From the NCBI RefSeq assembly GCF_037101375.1, contig NZ_AP029020.1:124001-188000 (forward strand): a DNA stretch of 64,000 nucleotides. Reading direction: 5' to 3'. The notes beneath the pieces were generated by a model. That model saw only the letters and a program-made list of their open reading frames with translations, did not search any database and was not told the DNA's origin. Below, piece by piece: positions 9,382 to 17,777 of the stretch; positions within the stretch are counted from its first letter, which is position 1; each line of letters starts with the position of its first letter. The DNA is from Acidovorax sp. DW039 (GTDB lineage Bacteria > Pseudomonadota > Gammaproteobacteria > Burkholderiales > Burkholderiaceae_C). A program made the translations under genes and the position numbers.

Positions 9382-10251
9382 GGCGTGTCATCAATCAGAT
9401 CTGCTTGTGCGTTGGTGTTGCTACCCTTCAGGCCAGCCACACCATGGATGCCGCGAGATGGATGGCCCCAAGGAAGTTGCGGGCGGTCTTGTCGTATCGC
9501 GTGGCAATGGCCCGATACTGCTTCAGGCGTGCGAAGAAGTCCTCGATCAGATGCCGAGCCTTGTAGAGATCACGGTCATATTCGCGCGGCTGTTTATTGG
9601 TCACCCGGGAAGGAATGGCTACGGCCTTGCCCTTGGCCAGCAGCGGCTCAATGAGCCGGACCTGGGCATCGTAGGCCTTGTCGGCAATGACGGTCTGCGC
9701 CAGTGTGTCCTTTAGCAGGGCATCTGCTCCCTCCAGATCGTGGGCCTGCCCTGGCGTGACAAGAAAGCCTGTCGGGTTGCCCAGCGCATCGACCGTGGCA
9801 TGAATCTTGGTGCTCAGGCCACCTCTGCTGCGCCCCAGGGCCTGTTTGTCTGGATCCCCCCTTTTGCGCCTGCGCTGTGCTGGTGGGCCCGAACGATGGT
9901 GGCATCGATCATGGCGTATTCGTTGTCCGCATCCTGCGCCAAGGCCTCGAACACACGTCTCCAAACTCCCCCACGGCTCCAGCGCGAGTGACGGGTGTGC
10001 ACGACACGAAAGTCGCCGAAACGGGCAGGCAGATCCCGCCAAGGAATACCTGCACGGTAGCGGTACAGCATAGCATCCACGAACAGTCGATTGTCTTTTG
10101 CGGTGGCTCCGGGCTGCCCTGCCTGTCCCGGTAGCAGGTCTTTGATACGTTGCCACTGCCCATCACTGAGGGCATATCTTTTACTCATCGCACCTACTTG
10201 GCGCTGGGGCTGCAACTTTCAACTGCAGGGGGATTGATTGATGACACACCC
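9381..10251 (-). mobile_element. IS5-family (IS427-type) insertion sequence, complete
   Basis: 871-bp element with imperfect terminal inverted repeats: GGGCGTGTCATCAAT at the left end and GGGTGTGTCATCAAT read inward at the right end. TA dinucleotides at 9379-9380 and 10252-10253 fit a 2-bp target duplication. It holds one transposase gene read in two frames on the minus strand. Its right end abuts the outermost bases of the neighbouring IS4-type element, so it inserted at that element's tip. Confidence 0.85.
9428..10188 (-). CDS. IS427-type transposase, two frames joined by probable -1 frameshift
   Basis: The first frame (start MSKRYALSDGQWQRIKDLLP at 10188) carries the DUF4096-like domain and the first catalytic Asp in MIDATIVRAHQHSAGAKGG. 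The second frame starts upstream of the junction and gives LGRSRGGLSTKIHATVDALGNP, IADKAYDA (second Asp) and YKARHLIEDFFARLKQYRAIATRYDK (Glu). The frames overlap at AAAAGGGGGG near 9856, a slippery run of the kind used by this IS group for programmed -1 shifting; the joined product is about 253 residues, normal for the group. The catalytic residues are intact, so the element may be active. Confidence 0.82.
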
Positions 10252-11664
10252 TAAGAGCCATGCCTTTCAACGTCTTTGGCCCCTGCGTTCCCGTAAGCTC
10301 GCAGAGCCTATGGAAACAGGGAGACAGATCATCTGGCAGATTGTTGTTGAGAAGTATGAGCAGCAAGCACCGGCAGCAGTGATGACGCGCCTGGTGTTGG
10401 ATCGAGCACTGCCAGCGCAGTGAATAGACGAGGTATTTGAGCAGCACCGGCAACGTCAATACCCGCGTGATCTGCTGTTCTCCAGCGTGGTGGAGTTGAT
10501 GACGCTGGTCACGCTGGGGCTGAGGCCCTCGCTGCATGCGGCAGCGCGCAAGATGGCCGATCGCTTGCCGGTATCGCTGGCGGCGCTGTACGCCAAGGTC
10601 AAACGCACAGAGCCTGCTTTGCTGCGCGTATTGGTGCGGGGCAGCGCACAGCGCCTGGCGCCGGTTAGCGCGGGCCTGTGCTGCCAGCCAGCGACAAGCG
10701 CCTGGGGCCGCTGCGCTGCTTTCGCGGTGCGGCCTTGCCGGGCCACGCGCTGGTGGTCTATGACCCGGACAGCGCGCTGGTGTGCGACATCGTGGCGTGT
10801 GAGGATGCCTATCAAAGCGAGCGCATCGGTGCGGCACAACTCATCGAGAGTGCGCAGGCGGCTCAAGTCTGGATAGGAGACAGGCATTTCTGTACGCAGC
10901 CACTGCTGTGCGGGCTGCAGCAGCGCACAGCCGCCTGCATCGTGCGCGAACACACCAACCACCCCAGGCTGCGGGCCACCGGCTCCTGGGGGGAATACAG
11001 CGCCATCCCTACAGGCCGGGTACGCCAGCAGTCCATCGAACCGACAACAGAGGAAGGTGCGACAGCGCCAGGGTGGCGGCGCATCGAGATCGAGCTGGAC
11101 GCCCCCACCGAGGCAGGTGACAGTACCATCGCCTTGTGGAGCAACCTGCCCGAGCACATTGATGCAGCCACCATCGCACAGTTGTACCGCAGGCGCTGGC
11201 GTATCGAAGGCATGCTCGGGAGGCTCGAATCGGTGCTGCACAGCGAAGTCAAGACGCTGGGCCACCCCAGGGCTGCGCTGCTGGGCTTTGCGGTGGCCGT
11301 GCTGGCCTACAACGTGCTGGCCTTGCTCAAGGAAGTGACACAGCGGGCGCACTGCGCAACGCACCCCGCACTGGATGTATCCACCTATCACCTGACAGTG
11401 GAGATTGCCAGCACCTACGAGGCCATGATGCTCACGCTGCCAGCCGAGCACCTGCCGCGTGCCGATGACGATCCTGGCAAAATGCTGCAGCGCTTGCTGC
11501 TGCTGGCCTGTCGGCTCAGCCCCAAACAGTTGGCCTCCAGCAAGCGTGCCCCCAGGTCCTCTGTGCCCAAAGGCTATGTGGACGCGCACGTCGCCAGATC
11601 ACACGTCTCTACTGACCGCGTTCTCAAGGCTGTCGCTCAAAGACGTTGAAAGGCATGGCTCTTA
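10252..11664 (+). mobile_element. IS4-family insertion sequence, decayed
   Basis: About 1.41 kb bounded by perfect inverted repeats of at least 26 bp; the left end begins TAAGAGCCATGCCTTTCAAC and the same sequence is found inverted at 11639-11664. No direct target duplication could be recognised; the IS427-type element has displaced the original left flank. The internal transposase is broken. Confidence 0.8.
10310..11649 (+). pseudogene. IS4-family transposase, nonsense and frameshifted
   Basis: Starts METGRQIIWQIVVEKYEQQA. An in-frame TGA at 10421-10423 interrupts ALPAQ-(stop)-IDEVFEQHRQRQY; relatives probably have Trp here. A second lesion near 10677 moves the frame. The C-terminal two-thirds reads LVVYDPDS, the WIGDRHFCT segment with a catalytic Asp, and YRRRWRIEGMLGRLESVLHS, the Y-(2)-R-(3)-E signature of IS4 transposases. 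Not expected to be functional. Confidence 0.82.
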
Positions 11665-11705
11665 GGTGTTGTGCGAAGTGCTGTTCGACCTTGCGCAGTG
11701 TTGGC

Positions 11706-12251
11706 TCATTCACGCCCCACTTGCCCACTCTCTAGAATAATTGCTTGCTCCGCTGCTAGCCAACTCTGCACCGCAAATGGTAGCGGCGTCATTTCGAATT
11801 GAATGCCGAGTCGGTTGTAGCTTTCAATGTTTGGAACCAGGCCTTTGCGTCCGACGGCCGCGCCTTTCATGTAACCAGCTGCGCAAAGGGTGCCGTCTTT
11901 GCGGAGAAACTCAAAGCGCATGAAGTTCCAGTTTTCATTAGCTGCTGCAAGCGAAAAGCGCAGGCGATAGAGTTGACCCGGCTGAAGGCTCTTGCGGTAG
12001 GTGATCACCGCCCCTCCGCTCATTGGACGCCAGCCTGCTTTCAGCATAACTTGGGCGAAACCGCTGCGGACAAAATACTCCACTAGCATCAAGTCGATAA
12101 TGGTCAGGTAGCGGCCATTGTTCATGTGACCATTGATGTCTAGATCACCTGGCCAGACACGCAGGTTGCGCTCAATCAGTGCGCCCGGTTGAATAGTGGG
12201 TAAGCGCCAAGCGCGCAGTACTGCCCAGATTAAACGAAGCCATAGATTCAT
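11706..12251 (-). CDS. Thioesterase-like hotdog-fold protein
   Basis: 181 residues. The segment VWPGDLDINGHMNNGRYLTIIDL matches the 4-hydroxybenzoyl-CoA thioesterase type of hotdog fold, with the Asp of DLDINGHMNN at the usual active-site position; MSGGAVITYRKSLQPGQ forms the following strand. It resembles the THEM6-like group with an N-terminal hydrophobic stretch (LWLRLIWAVLRAW). Likely hydrolyses an acyl- or aroyl-CoA. Divergent from the marR gene, with 64 bases between starts, so a shared operator is plausible. Confidence 0.78.
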   Translation of the reverse strand: MNLWLRLIWAVLRAWRLPTIQPGALIERNLRVWPGDLDINGHMNNGRYLTIIDLMLVEYFVRSGFAQVMLKAGWRPMSGGAVITYRKSLQPGQLYRLRFSLAAANENWNFMRFEFLRKDGTLCAAGYMKGAAVGRKGLVPNIESYNRLGIQFEMTPLPFAVQSWLAAEQAIILESGQVGRE

Positions 12252-12315
12252 CAGTGATTCTTGAGGATAGTTGAAGACGAGGAATTTAGTTCATTTCCGA
12301 ACGATCTACAGGAAA

Positions 12316-12795
12316 ATGCCATCAGCACACTCATCCACATTTCCTGACGATGCCGCAATACGCAGTTGGCTTTCGGTGGTCCGTGCGTACCATCTTTGCA
12401 GTGAACTATTTGGCACTCGACTCGCTGAGGTGGGGGTCAAGACATCCGAGCATGAAATTCTTATCAATCTGCAGCGTCAGCCGGGCATTAATCAGCAGGC
12501 CCTGGCAGCACGCTGCTTCACAGCCAAAAGTCACGTGAGCGCGTTGCTCAACGATATGGCGGCAAAAGGTTGGATTGGTCGGCACGCCGACATGTCAGAC
12601 GGAAGGGTTAAGCGTCTGACACTCACTGCTGCTGGCTCAGAGATGGCTGCGCGAACTGCGCACATCCAAGCCGAGGTGGTCACCTTGATGGCAAAGGATT
12701 TAGCGCACTCCGAGCTTTTGCTCATAGCACGGTCCATGACAAACGTTTGCGTGAGGCTTGAAGCTGCTCTTGGCGTTCCTAAGGAAAAACATTGA
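12316..12795 (+). CDS. MarR-family transcriptional regulator
   Basis: 159 residues from the ATG at 12316 (CAGGAAA upstream); a TTG at 12271 in the same frame is less likely. The winged-helix core reads SEHEILINLQRQPGINQQALAARCFTAKSHVSALLNDMAAKGWIGRHADMSDGRVKRLTLT, with the DxRxKR-type wing typical of MarR. Probably controls the divergent thioesterase gene or the following genes, by analogy with hydroxycinnamate and other aromatic-acid regulators. The lysR gene begins 2-3 bases after its stop. Confidence 0.86.
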   Translation: MPSAHSSTFPDDAAIRSWLSVVRAYHLCSELFGTRLAEVGVKTSEHEILINLQRQPGINQQALAARCFTAKSHVSALLNDMAAKGWIGRHADMSDGRVKRLTLTAAGSEMAARTAHIQAEVVTLMAKDLAHSELLLIARSMTNVCVRLEAALGVPKEKH

Positions 12796-12797
12796 CC

Positions 12798-13715
12798 ATG
12801 CAATTGCGCCAGCTTGACCTAAATCTGCTCAAGGCGTTTGACGCACTGATGGATGAGCGTAATGTGACCCGAGCGGCGGAGCGGTTGGCGGTGACGCAAC
12901 CGGCCGTCAGTGCGACCCTGAATCGCCTGCGCGAAGCCTTGGGCGATCCTCTGTTTGTGCGTACCCAGCGGGGGATCACGCCCACTGAACGGGCGCTGGC
13001 GCTTTCTGCTCCCATTAAGCGCATCCTGGCGGATATAGAGGCGGTACTGCAACCACAGGCTTTTGATCCAGGGACTGCCAAGTTCACCGTAACGGTGTCG
13101 GCTACCGACTATGCACTGCGGGCTGTGGTCATGCCCTTTATCGCGGAGCTTCGCCCGCTTGCTCCCAATGTACGTGTAGCCGTGATTCAAGCGCATGGAC
13201 CAGAGTTGCTGGATCGCATGGAGCGCGGTGAGCTAGACCTGGCCCTGATCACGCCTCAGATGGCGCCACCCGATGTGCATGTCCGCCCGCTGTTTGATGA
13301 ACGCTATGTTTGTGTGCTGCGTGAGGGCCACCCAGCGGCCGCGCAGGATGCCCTGACGCTCGACACCTTTTGCGAGTTGGACCACGGGATTGTCTCGCTG
13401 CAAGGGGGCGGCTTTTCTGGGCCAACCGATGATGCGCTGGCCCGGCTTGGACTGCAGCGGCAAGTCAAGGTGTCCGTACCCAGCTTTGGCATGCTGCTGG
13501 ATCTGGTCCGCAGTACCAATCTGGCTGCGCTCGTCCCAGAGCGCTTACTGGTGGGTGTCACGGGGCTGACGGTCCGTGTCCCTCCCCTTGATGTTGCGGG
13601 CTTTACCAAGGTGTTGGCTTGGCATGCACGCACCCACGCCGACCTGCGTCAGCGCTGGGTGCGTGACCTCCTGATACGCACCTGTAGCCTGCCTACCCCT
13701 CAGTCCGGCATCTGA
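12798..13715 (+). CDS. LysR-family transcriptional regulator
   Basis: About 305 residues; N-terminal HTH MQLRQLDLNLLKAFDALMDERNVTRAAERLAVTQPAVSATLNRLREALGDPLFVRTQRGITPTERA, in the NodD/SyrM-like subgroup that binds aromatic signals, then a LysR substrate-binding domain. An alternative TTG start at 12792 overlaps the marR stop. Converges with the dehydrogenase gene at 13718 with two bases between stops. Two stacked regulators followed by a PadR regulator make this a regulator-dense locus. Confidence 0.88.
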   Translation: MQLRQLDLNLLKAFDALMDERNVTRAAERLAVTQPAVSATLNRLREALGDPLFVRTQRGITPTERALALSAPIKRILADIEAVLQPQAFDPGTAKFTVTVSATDYALRAVVMPFIAELRPLAPNVRVAVIQAHGPELLDRMERGELDLALITPQMAPPDVHVRPLFDERYVCVLREGHPAAAQDALTLDTFCELDHGIVSLQGGGFSGPTDDALARLGLQRQVKVSVPSFGMLLDLVRSTNLAALVPERLLVGVTGLTVRVPPLDVAGFTKVLAWHARTHADLRQRWVRDLLIRTCSLPTPQSGI

Positions 13716-13717
13716 GG

Positions 13718-14608
13718 CTACGCCGACGCACTTTGTTGGGGGACATTCTCGTACAGCCTTGCAGCAGCGGTCATGTTGTCTTGCCCCATTCCGGCGTGGA
13801 TAGCTAACTTGAAGACCTCACGAGCTGCTGCTGCCGTGGGTAGTCGATCAATACCTCCAGCGGCGTTGACTACATAGTCAAAGTCCTTCGCCATCAGTTC
13901 GATAGGGAACTGAGGACTGAACTCAGCGCGGAGCATGGAGCCAGATAAGTAATAGTCCACTGGTGCCCAGACAGGAGTTGCTGCTACTGCTTGCAATACG
14001 GCTTCTGGCTCCGCGCCCTGAGCACGCAGCATGCCTATCAGTTCTGCTAGTGCCGTAACATGTACCCCGAGTAAGGTATTTGTCACCAGCTTGGCGAGAG
14101 CCCCGTGGCCTACTGGGCCGACGTGACAGGCAGCTGCCCCCATGGTTTTGAGCAGAGGTTCAGCACGCGCAAACGTAGCTTCATCGCCTCCTACTAAGTA
14201 GACCAGCTGACCTGCCTCAGCGGCTGGTCTAGAACCCGATACAGGCGCATCCAAGAAAGGTACGCCTCCAGCGGCGCAGGCATTCGCCAATTGACGAACC
14301 GTTGGCAGAGATAGCGTTGAACTGTCAATGGCAATGGTCCCCGGTACCATGCTTAACAACGCCCCATGGTCCTTGTCACACCATGCGTAGAGGGATGCTT
14401 GATCATCTCGTACCATCGCAATGACAGCGTCCGCCCCATCGGCAGCTTCACGTGGTGTGAGAGCCTGTCGCGCTCCTAAAGCAACCAACGCCTCGGCCGC
14501 TGCTGGACTGCGGTTCCAAACCGTCACCGTGTATCCCGCTTGAAGCAAGCGTTGAGCCATACGGCTACCCATTGCTCCAAGACCAAGTAGGGTAACTCGC
14601 TGAATCAT
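13718..14608 (-). CDS. NAD(P)-dependent beta-hydroxyacid dehydrogenase (3-hydroxyisobutyrate dehydrogenase family)
   Basis: 296 residues starting MIQRVTLLGLGAMGSRMAQRL, with a GLGAMG dinucleotide-binding motif. The substrate motif DAPVSGSRPAAEAGQL and the lysine-bearing segment GHGALAKLVTNTLLGVHVTALAELIG are the family signatures; the catalytic Lys is in ALAKLVTN. Substrate unknown; relatives reduce or oxidise small 3-hydroxyacids such as tartronate semialdehyde. The ATG at 14608 overlaps the upstream SRPBCC stop by four bases, so the two are translationally coupled. Confidence 0.85.
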   Translation of the reverse strand: MIQRVTLLGLGAMGSRMAQRLLQAGYTVTVWNRSPAAAEALVALGARQALTPREAADGADAVIAMVRDDQASLYAWCDKDHGALLSMVPGTIAIDSSTLSLPTVRQLANACAAGGVPFLDAPVSGSRPAAEAGQLVYLVGGDEATFARAEPLLKTMGAAACHVGPVGHGALAKLVTNTLLGVHVTALAELIGMLRAQGAEPEAVLQAVAATPVWAPVDYYLSGSMLRAEFSPQFPIELMAKDFDYVVNAAGGIDRLPTAAAAREVFKLAIHAGMGQDNMTAAARLYENVPQQSASA

Positions 14609-15123
14609 GATTGCTTCGCCTGCCGCGCAGCCTGAACCAGACCATTCAACCAGTCCTGATGACCATTGATCATCGGATTCGGTTGAGCCTTGGCGAGGTC
14701 CTGAGCAGGTTTTCCGCACTGTGTCTCCTGGGTCAAGATTCGCAGGCGTCCAGCGGAGAGTTCCTCGATCAGCCAAGCGTGGTGCACATCGAGTCGGTCA
14801 TCTGTACCTTCCTCTCCAGCCCAGCCATGCCAAGCAACGCGGGCAGGCTGACCTTTGACCGGTGGAACATGCTCTACCACTTGTGCTTCTACGGGGAAGC
14901 CGAAGGTGGAGAAGTAGAAACGAACACCCTGTGTCAACTCCGGCCCCTTTCCGTCATAGAAACGAATGTCCGCAGAGTTGGCGTAGTAGGTCGGCCAGCG
15001 GCTGGGGATGTTCAGGAAGGGCCAAACTTCATCTACGGTGAGACCGGTGACGATCACCTCGTTGGAGCAGTAGTTGTCTGTGAAACCGGGTACATAGCCA
15101 GCAGGCCAGAGGATGTCGCTCAT
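14605..15123 (-). CDS. SRPBCC-fold (START/Bet v1-like) protein
   Basis: 172 residues from MSDILWPAGYVPGFTDN. The pattern NEVIVTGLTVDEVWPFLNIPSRWPTYYANS at the N-terminus, PVEAQVVEHVPP and a C-terminal helix ending in HQDWLNGLVQAARQA fit the SRPBCC ligand-binding fold used by polyketide cyclases and aromatic-binding proteins. Role unknown: it could bind, cyclise or hydrolyse a hydrophobic intermediate. First gene of a two-gene operon with the dehydrogenase, divergent from padR. Confidence 0.72.
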   Translation of the reverse strand: MSDILWPAGYVPGFTDNYCSNEVIVTGLTVDEVWPFLNIPSRWPTYYANSADIRFYDGKGPELTQGVRFYFSTFGFPVEAQVVEHVPPVKGQPARVAWHGWAGEEGTDDRLDVHHAWLIEELSAGRLRILTQETQCGKPAQDLAKAQPNPMINGHQDWLNGLVQAARQAKQS

Positions 15124-15211
15124 TTTCAGTGCCTTTGCAGTCAAAAAGTAGGTAATGGCAAATGCCAAGCCTCTATGTTGCAGATGGCAAAGAAATAAGT
15201 GAACTCATGAT

Positions 15212-15236
15212 TTTTGATTGCCTGTATCAATCAAAA
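15212..15236. promoter_or_regulatory. 9-bp inverted repeat in the SRPBCC/padR divergent region
   Basis: TTTTGATTG, seven bases, CAATCAAAA. A perfect dyad about 90 bases upstream of the SRPBCC start, in the shared divergent region. The size and AT-rich arms fit an operator for one of the nearby regulators (LysR, MarR or PadR); which one cannot be told. Confidence 0.5.
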
Positions 15237-15330
15237 TGATTTCATGTCGTGGGCCTCCGATGTTTCGAGCGTGTTGCAGAAGGTGAAGTACTGCAAAGCT
15301 ACGCCCGATTCTTGGACATTGGTGTTGTTG

Positions 15331-15353
15331 CGATATATCGTAGATGTATCTCA
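15331..15353. promoter_or_regulatory. PadR-like operator palindrome
   Basis: CGATATATCG is a perfect 10-bp palindrome, followed by the related GATGTATC three bases on, so two GATRTATC boxes lie in tandem 70-95 bases upstream of the padR ATG. Autoregulatory sites of PadR/YqjI-type repressors are AT-rich ATAT-containing dyads, so autoregulation is inferred. Confidence 0.5.
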
Positions 15354-15424
15354 ACTATCTCTATTTCACGATGATTCTGAGCAGGCATTTTTCCCTTGGC
15401 TTATCTGGCCGTAACAGCGGTGCC

Positions 15425-16021
15425 ATGTTCACTGGCCTGGGTCAACGCCAAACACTGAGGGGCATGGCTAATGGTCTGCCAGGAGACAGAAGTCATCGCT
15501 CGGTTGGGGGCTTTGGCCGTCATGGAGGTGGTGGCGGTGGCGGTGCGCGACGGGGCCCTCGCATGTTTGGGCACGGGGCTCTCAAGCTCATCGCCTTGAG
15601 CCTCCTAGCCGAACGCCCCAGCTATGGCTATGAACTGATTAAACACATCGAGGTGTTAGTGGGGGGGGATTACAGCCCTAGCCCTGGCGTGATCTATCCG
15701 ACACTGACATATCTGGTGGACATGGGTTGGGCCACCGTACATGACGGTGAAGGCGGTCGCAAGCAATACACGATCACGTCTGCTGGCCTGGCGCAGCTGG
15801 AGCAGCAAGGCTCCGAATTAATGGATCTAAAGGAGCAGCTGCAAATGGGTAAGGCGTACATGGAGGCCCGTCGCTCGCCTGATGTTGAGCGAGCTATGGG
15901 TAATCTCAAAGCAGTCTTGCATCAACGATTGGGAGAGGGAGGCATCAATGCTGAACTCGCCAGGCGCATCGCAACTGCCATTGACGCAACTGCATTGGCT
16001 ATACAGCAGCTGGATATCTGA
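15425..16021 (+). CDS. PadR-family transcriptional regulator with Gly/His-rich N-terminus
   Basis: 198 residues from MFTGLGQRQ. After a low-complexity leader with a run of seven glycines (GRHGGGGGGGARRGPR) comes the PadR winged helix: MFGHGALKLIALSLLAERPSYGYELIKHIEVL...SPSPGVIYPTLTYLVDMGWATVHDGEGGRKQYTIT, then a dimerisation helix. The leader recalls metal-responsive YqjI, but it is glycine- rather than histidine-dominated here. Likely represses itself and neighbours. The frame is open upstream to 15344, but that would cover the operator-like sites. Confidence 0.85.
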   Translation: MFTGLGQRQTLRGMANGLPGDRSHRSVGGFGRHGGGGGGGARRGPRMFGHGALKLIALSLLAERPSYGYELIKHIEVLVGGDYSPSPGVIYPTLTYLVDMGWATVHDGEGGRKQYTITSAGLAQLEQQGSELMDLKEQLQMGKAYMEARRSPDVERAMGNLKAVLHQRLGEGGINAELARRIATAIDATALAIQQLDI

Positions 16022-16248
16022 TCATTGAACACTATGGTTACCGCATCACCCTGGTGCCACCTTCAAGCAGACTTGCTGGTGCGATAGCTTGCCGCGGGCA
16101 GACGCGAATTCTCTTTCGGCTGGTCTGGAACGCTCAGCCAGGCGAAGTTGCAACACTACGCGCACCCGCTCCTTACCGATCTTGATTTTCATTTCAAGGC
16201 ATTCATGCAAAAACTTAAGCAAAGTTCTATCGCGCAGGAGAACGCCCC

Positions 16249-17760
16249 ATGAACCGTCGCGATTTCAACCTTACGCTGCTGACTGGTGTGGCCGCCAGCG
16301 CGGCAGGCTCAGCGCTGGCTGGCAGTGCCCCTGATGATGCTTTGCGTCCGGATTTGACGCGTTACATCACGCAGGATGTCAGCGTTGGCGGGAAAATCAT
16401 TCGGGTCAGAGCCTTCGAGGGGTTGCCGACTGTGGCTAAGGCGGTCGAGCCTGCCTACCAGGCGCTTAATTTGTATATCCCTGAGGCCTACTTTCAAGGT
16501 GGCAGCGTTGGCGGCTTCAATGCGCGCACCGCGCCGATCTTCCTACCCAATGGGGTGGGAGGCTATATGCCTGCCAAGCCGGGAACTCTGGTCAATCGCA
16601 TGCCTGGGCCGCCTGGCCAAGCTGATACACCAAGCGCCAGTGCCGTGGCCTTGGCACGTGGGTTCGTGGTCGCATCTCCAGGTGCACGAGGCCGCACCCT
16701 GCAGGCGGTCGATGGAAGTTGGACAGGCAAGGCACCCGCCGCCATCGTGGACCTGAAGGCCGCAGTGCGCTGGCTGCGCCACAATGCAGACCGTTTGCCT
16801 GGCAATGTGGATCGAATTATCTCCAATGGCACCAGCGCTGGTGGCGCGCTGTCTGCTCTTTTAGGTGCTAGTGGCAACCACCCGGACTATGAGGCTGATC
16901 TGCGTGTACTCGGCGCGGCGTCAGCCTCGGATGACATATTTGCTGTCTCTGCCTTCTGTCCCATTACCAACTTGGCTCATGCGGATGATGCCTATGAGTG
17001 GCAGTTTGAAGGTCAACGAGAGTTCCGCAACATCGCCATCTCCATGCTGGATTTCCGGGTCCAGCGAAAAGAGGTTATTGGACAACTAAATGAAGACCAG
17101 GTGGCTCTATCCGCAGAGATGCGTCGTGCCTTTGTAGCCTATGTCAACACACTGGGCCTGAAGGCGCCGGACGGCACCCCTCTAACGTTGGAGCCTAATG
17201 GTCGGGGTCACCTGCGTGACCACATTGCTGCGTTGCTACAGTCCTCCGCTCAGCAGGCCTTGAGTGAAGGGCGAAACCTGTCTGACGTCGCTTGGTTGCG
17301 CGTTCAGGGTGACCGTGTGCAGTCGGTGGACTTCAGCGCTTACGCTCGGGCTGTGGGCCGCATGAAGGCACAGCCAGCATTCGACGGATTCTCGTTGGAG
17401 ACAGGCGAGAACCAACTCTTTGGTGACGCCCGCATCGACAAGCGCCACTTCACTGCGTTCTCTTTGCGTCACTCGACCGTGACGGGTGCCACCCTGGCTG
17501 ATGCCTTCACGGTGAAGTCCATGGACGCGATGCAGCAGCTGCTGGATGCTAGCTCCAAAGTCTCCTCGCACTGGCGAATCCGCCATGGCAGCGTGGACCG
17601 CGATACATCGTTGGCGGTACCCACCCTGCTGGCGGCGGCTGCCCGGCAGCGTGGCGCCGCCGTTGATCTGGCTCTGCCCTGGGGGCGGCCTCACAGTGGC
17701 GACTATGAGTTGGACTCCCTGTTTAACTGGGCCGAGGCGGCCGTTCGCGATTCCGCATAA
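16249..17760 (+). CDS. Tannase-like (subtype B) alpha/beta hydrolase, Tat-exported
   Basis: 503 residues. N-terminus MNRRDFNLTLLTGVAAS carries a twin-arginine motif and a signal ending near ALAGSA. The nucleophile motif is NGTSAGG (S196); the C-terminal WRIRHGSVDRDTS and PWGRPHSGDYELDSLFNW segments resemble the Asp and His regions of Lactobacillus-type TanB tannases. Predicted to hydrolyse aromatic (galloyl- or cinnamoyl-type) esters in the periplasm. AGGAG lies before the ATG. The next gene, an unknown exported protein, starts 17 bases downstream. Family level is fairly secure; tannase activity is inference. Confidence 0.72.
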   Translation: MNRRDFNLTLLTGVAASAAGSALAGSAPDDALRPDLTRYITQDVSVGGKIIRVRAFEGLPTVAKAVEPAYQALNLYIPEAYFQGGSVGGFNARTAPIFLPNGVGGYMPAKPGTLVNRMPGPPGQADTPSASAVALARGFVVASPGARGRTLQAVDGSWTGKAPAAIVDLKAAVRWLRHNADRLPGNVDRIISNGTSAGGALSALLGASGNHPDYEADLRVLGAASASDDIFAVSAFCPITNLAHADDAYEWQFEGQREFRNIAISMLDFRVQRKEVIGQLNEDQVALSAEMRRAFVAYVNTLGLKAPDGTPLTLEPNGRGHLRDHIAALLQSSAQQALSEGRNLSDVAWLRVQGDRVQSVDFSAYARAVGRMKAQPAFDGFSLETGENQLFGDARIDKRHFTAFSLRHSTVTGATLADAFTVKSMDAMQQLLDASSKVSSHWRIRHGSVDRDTSLAVPTLLAAAARQRGAAVDLALPWGRPHSGDYELDSLFNWAEAAVRDSA

Positions 17761-17777
17761 AACATATTTCCATCACG

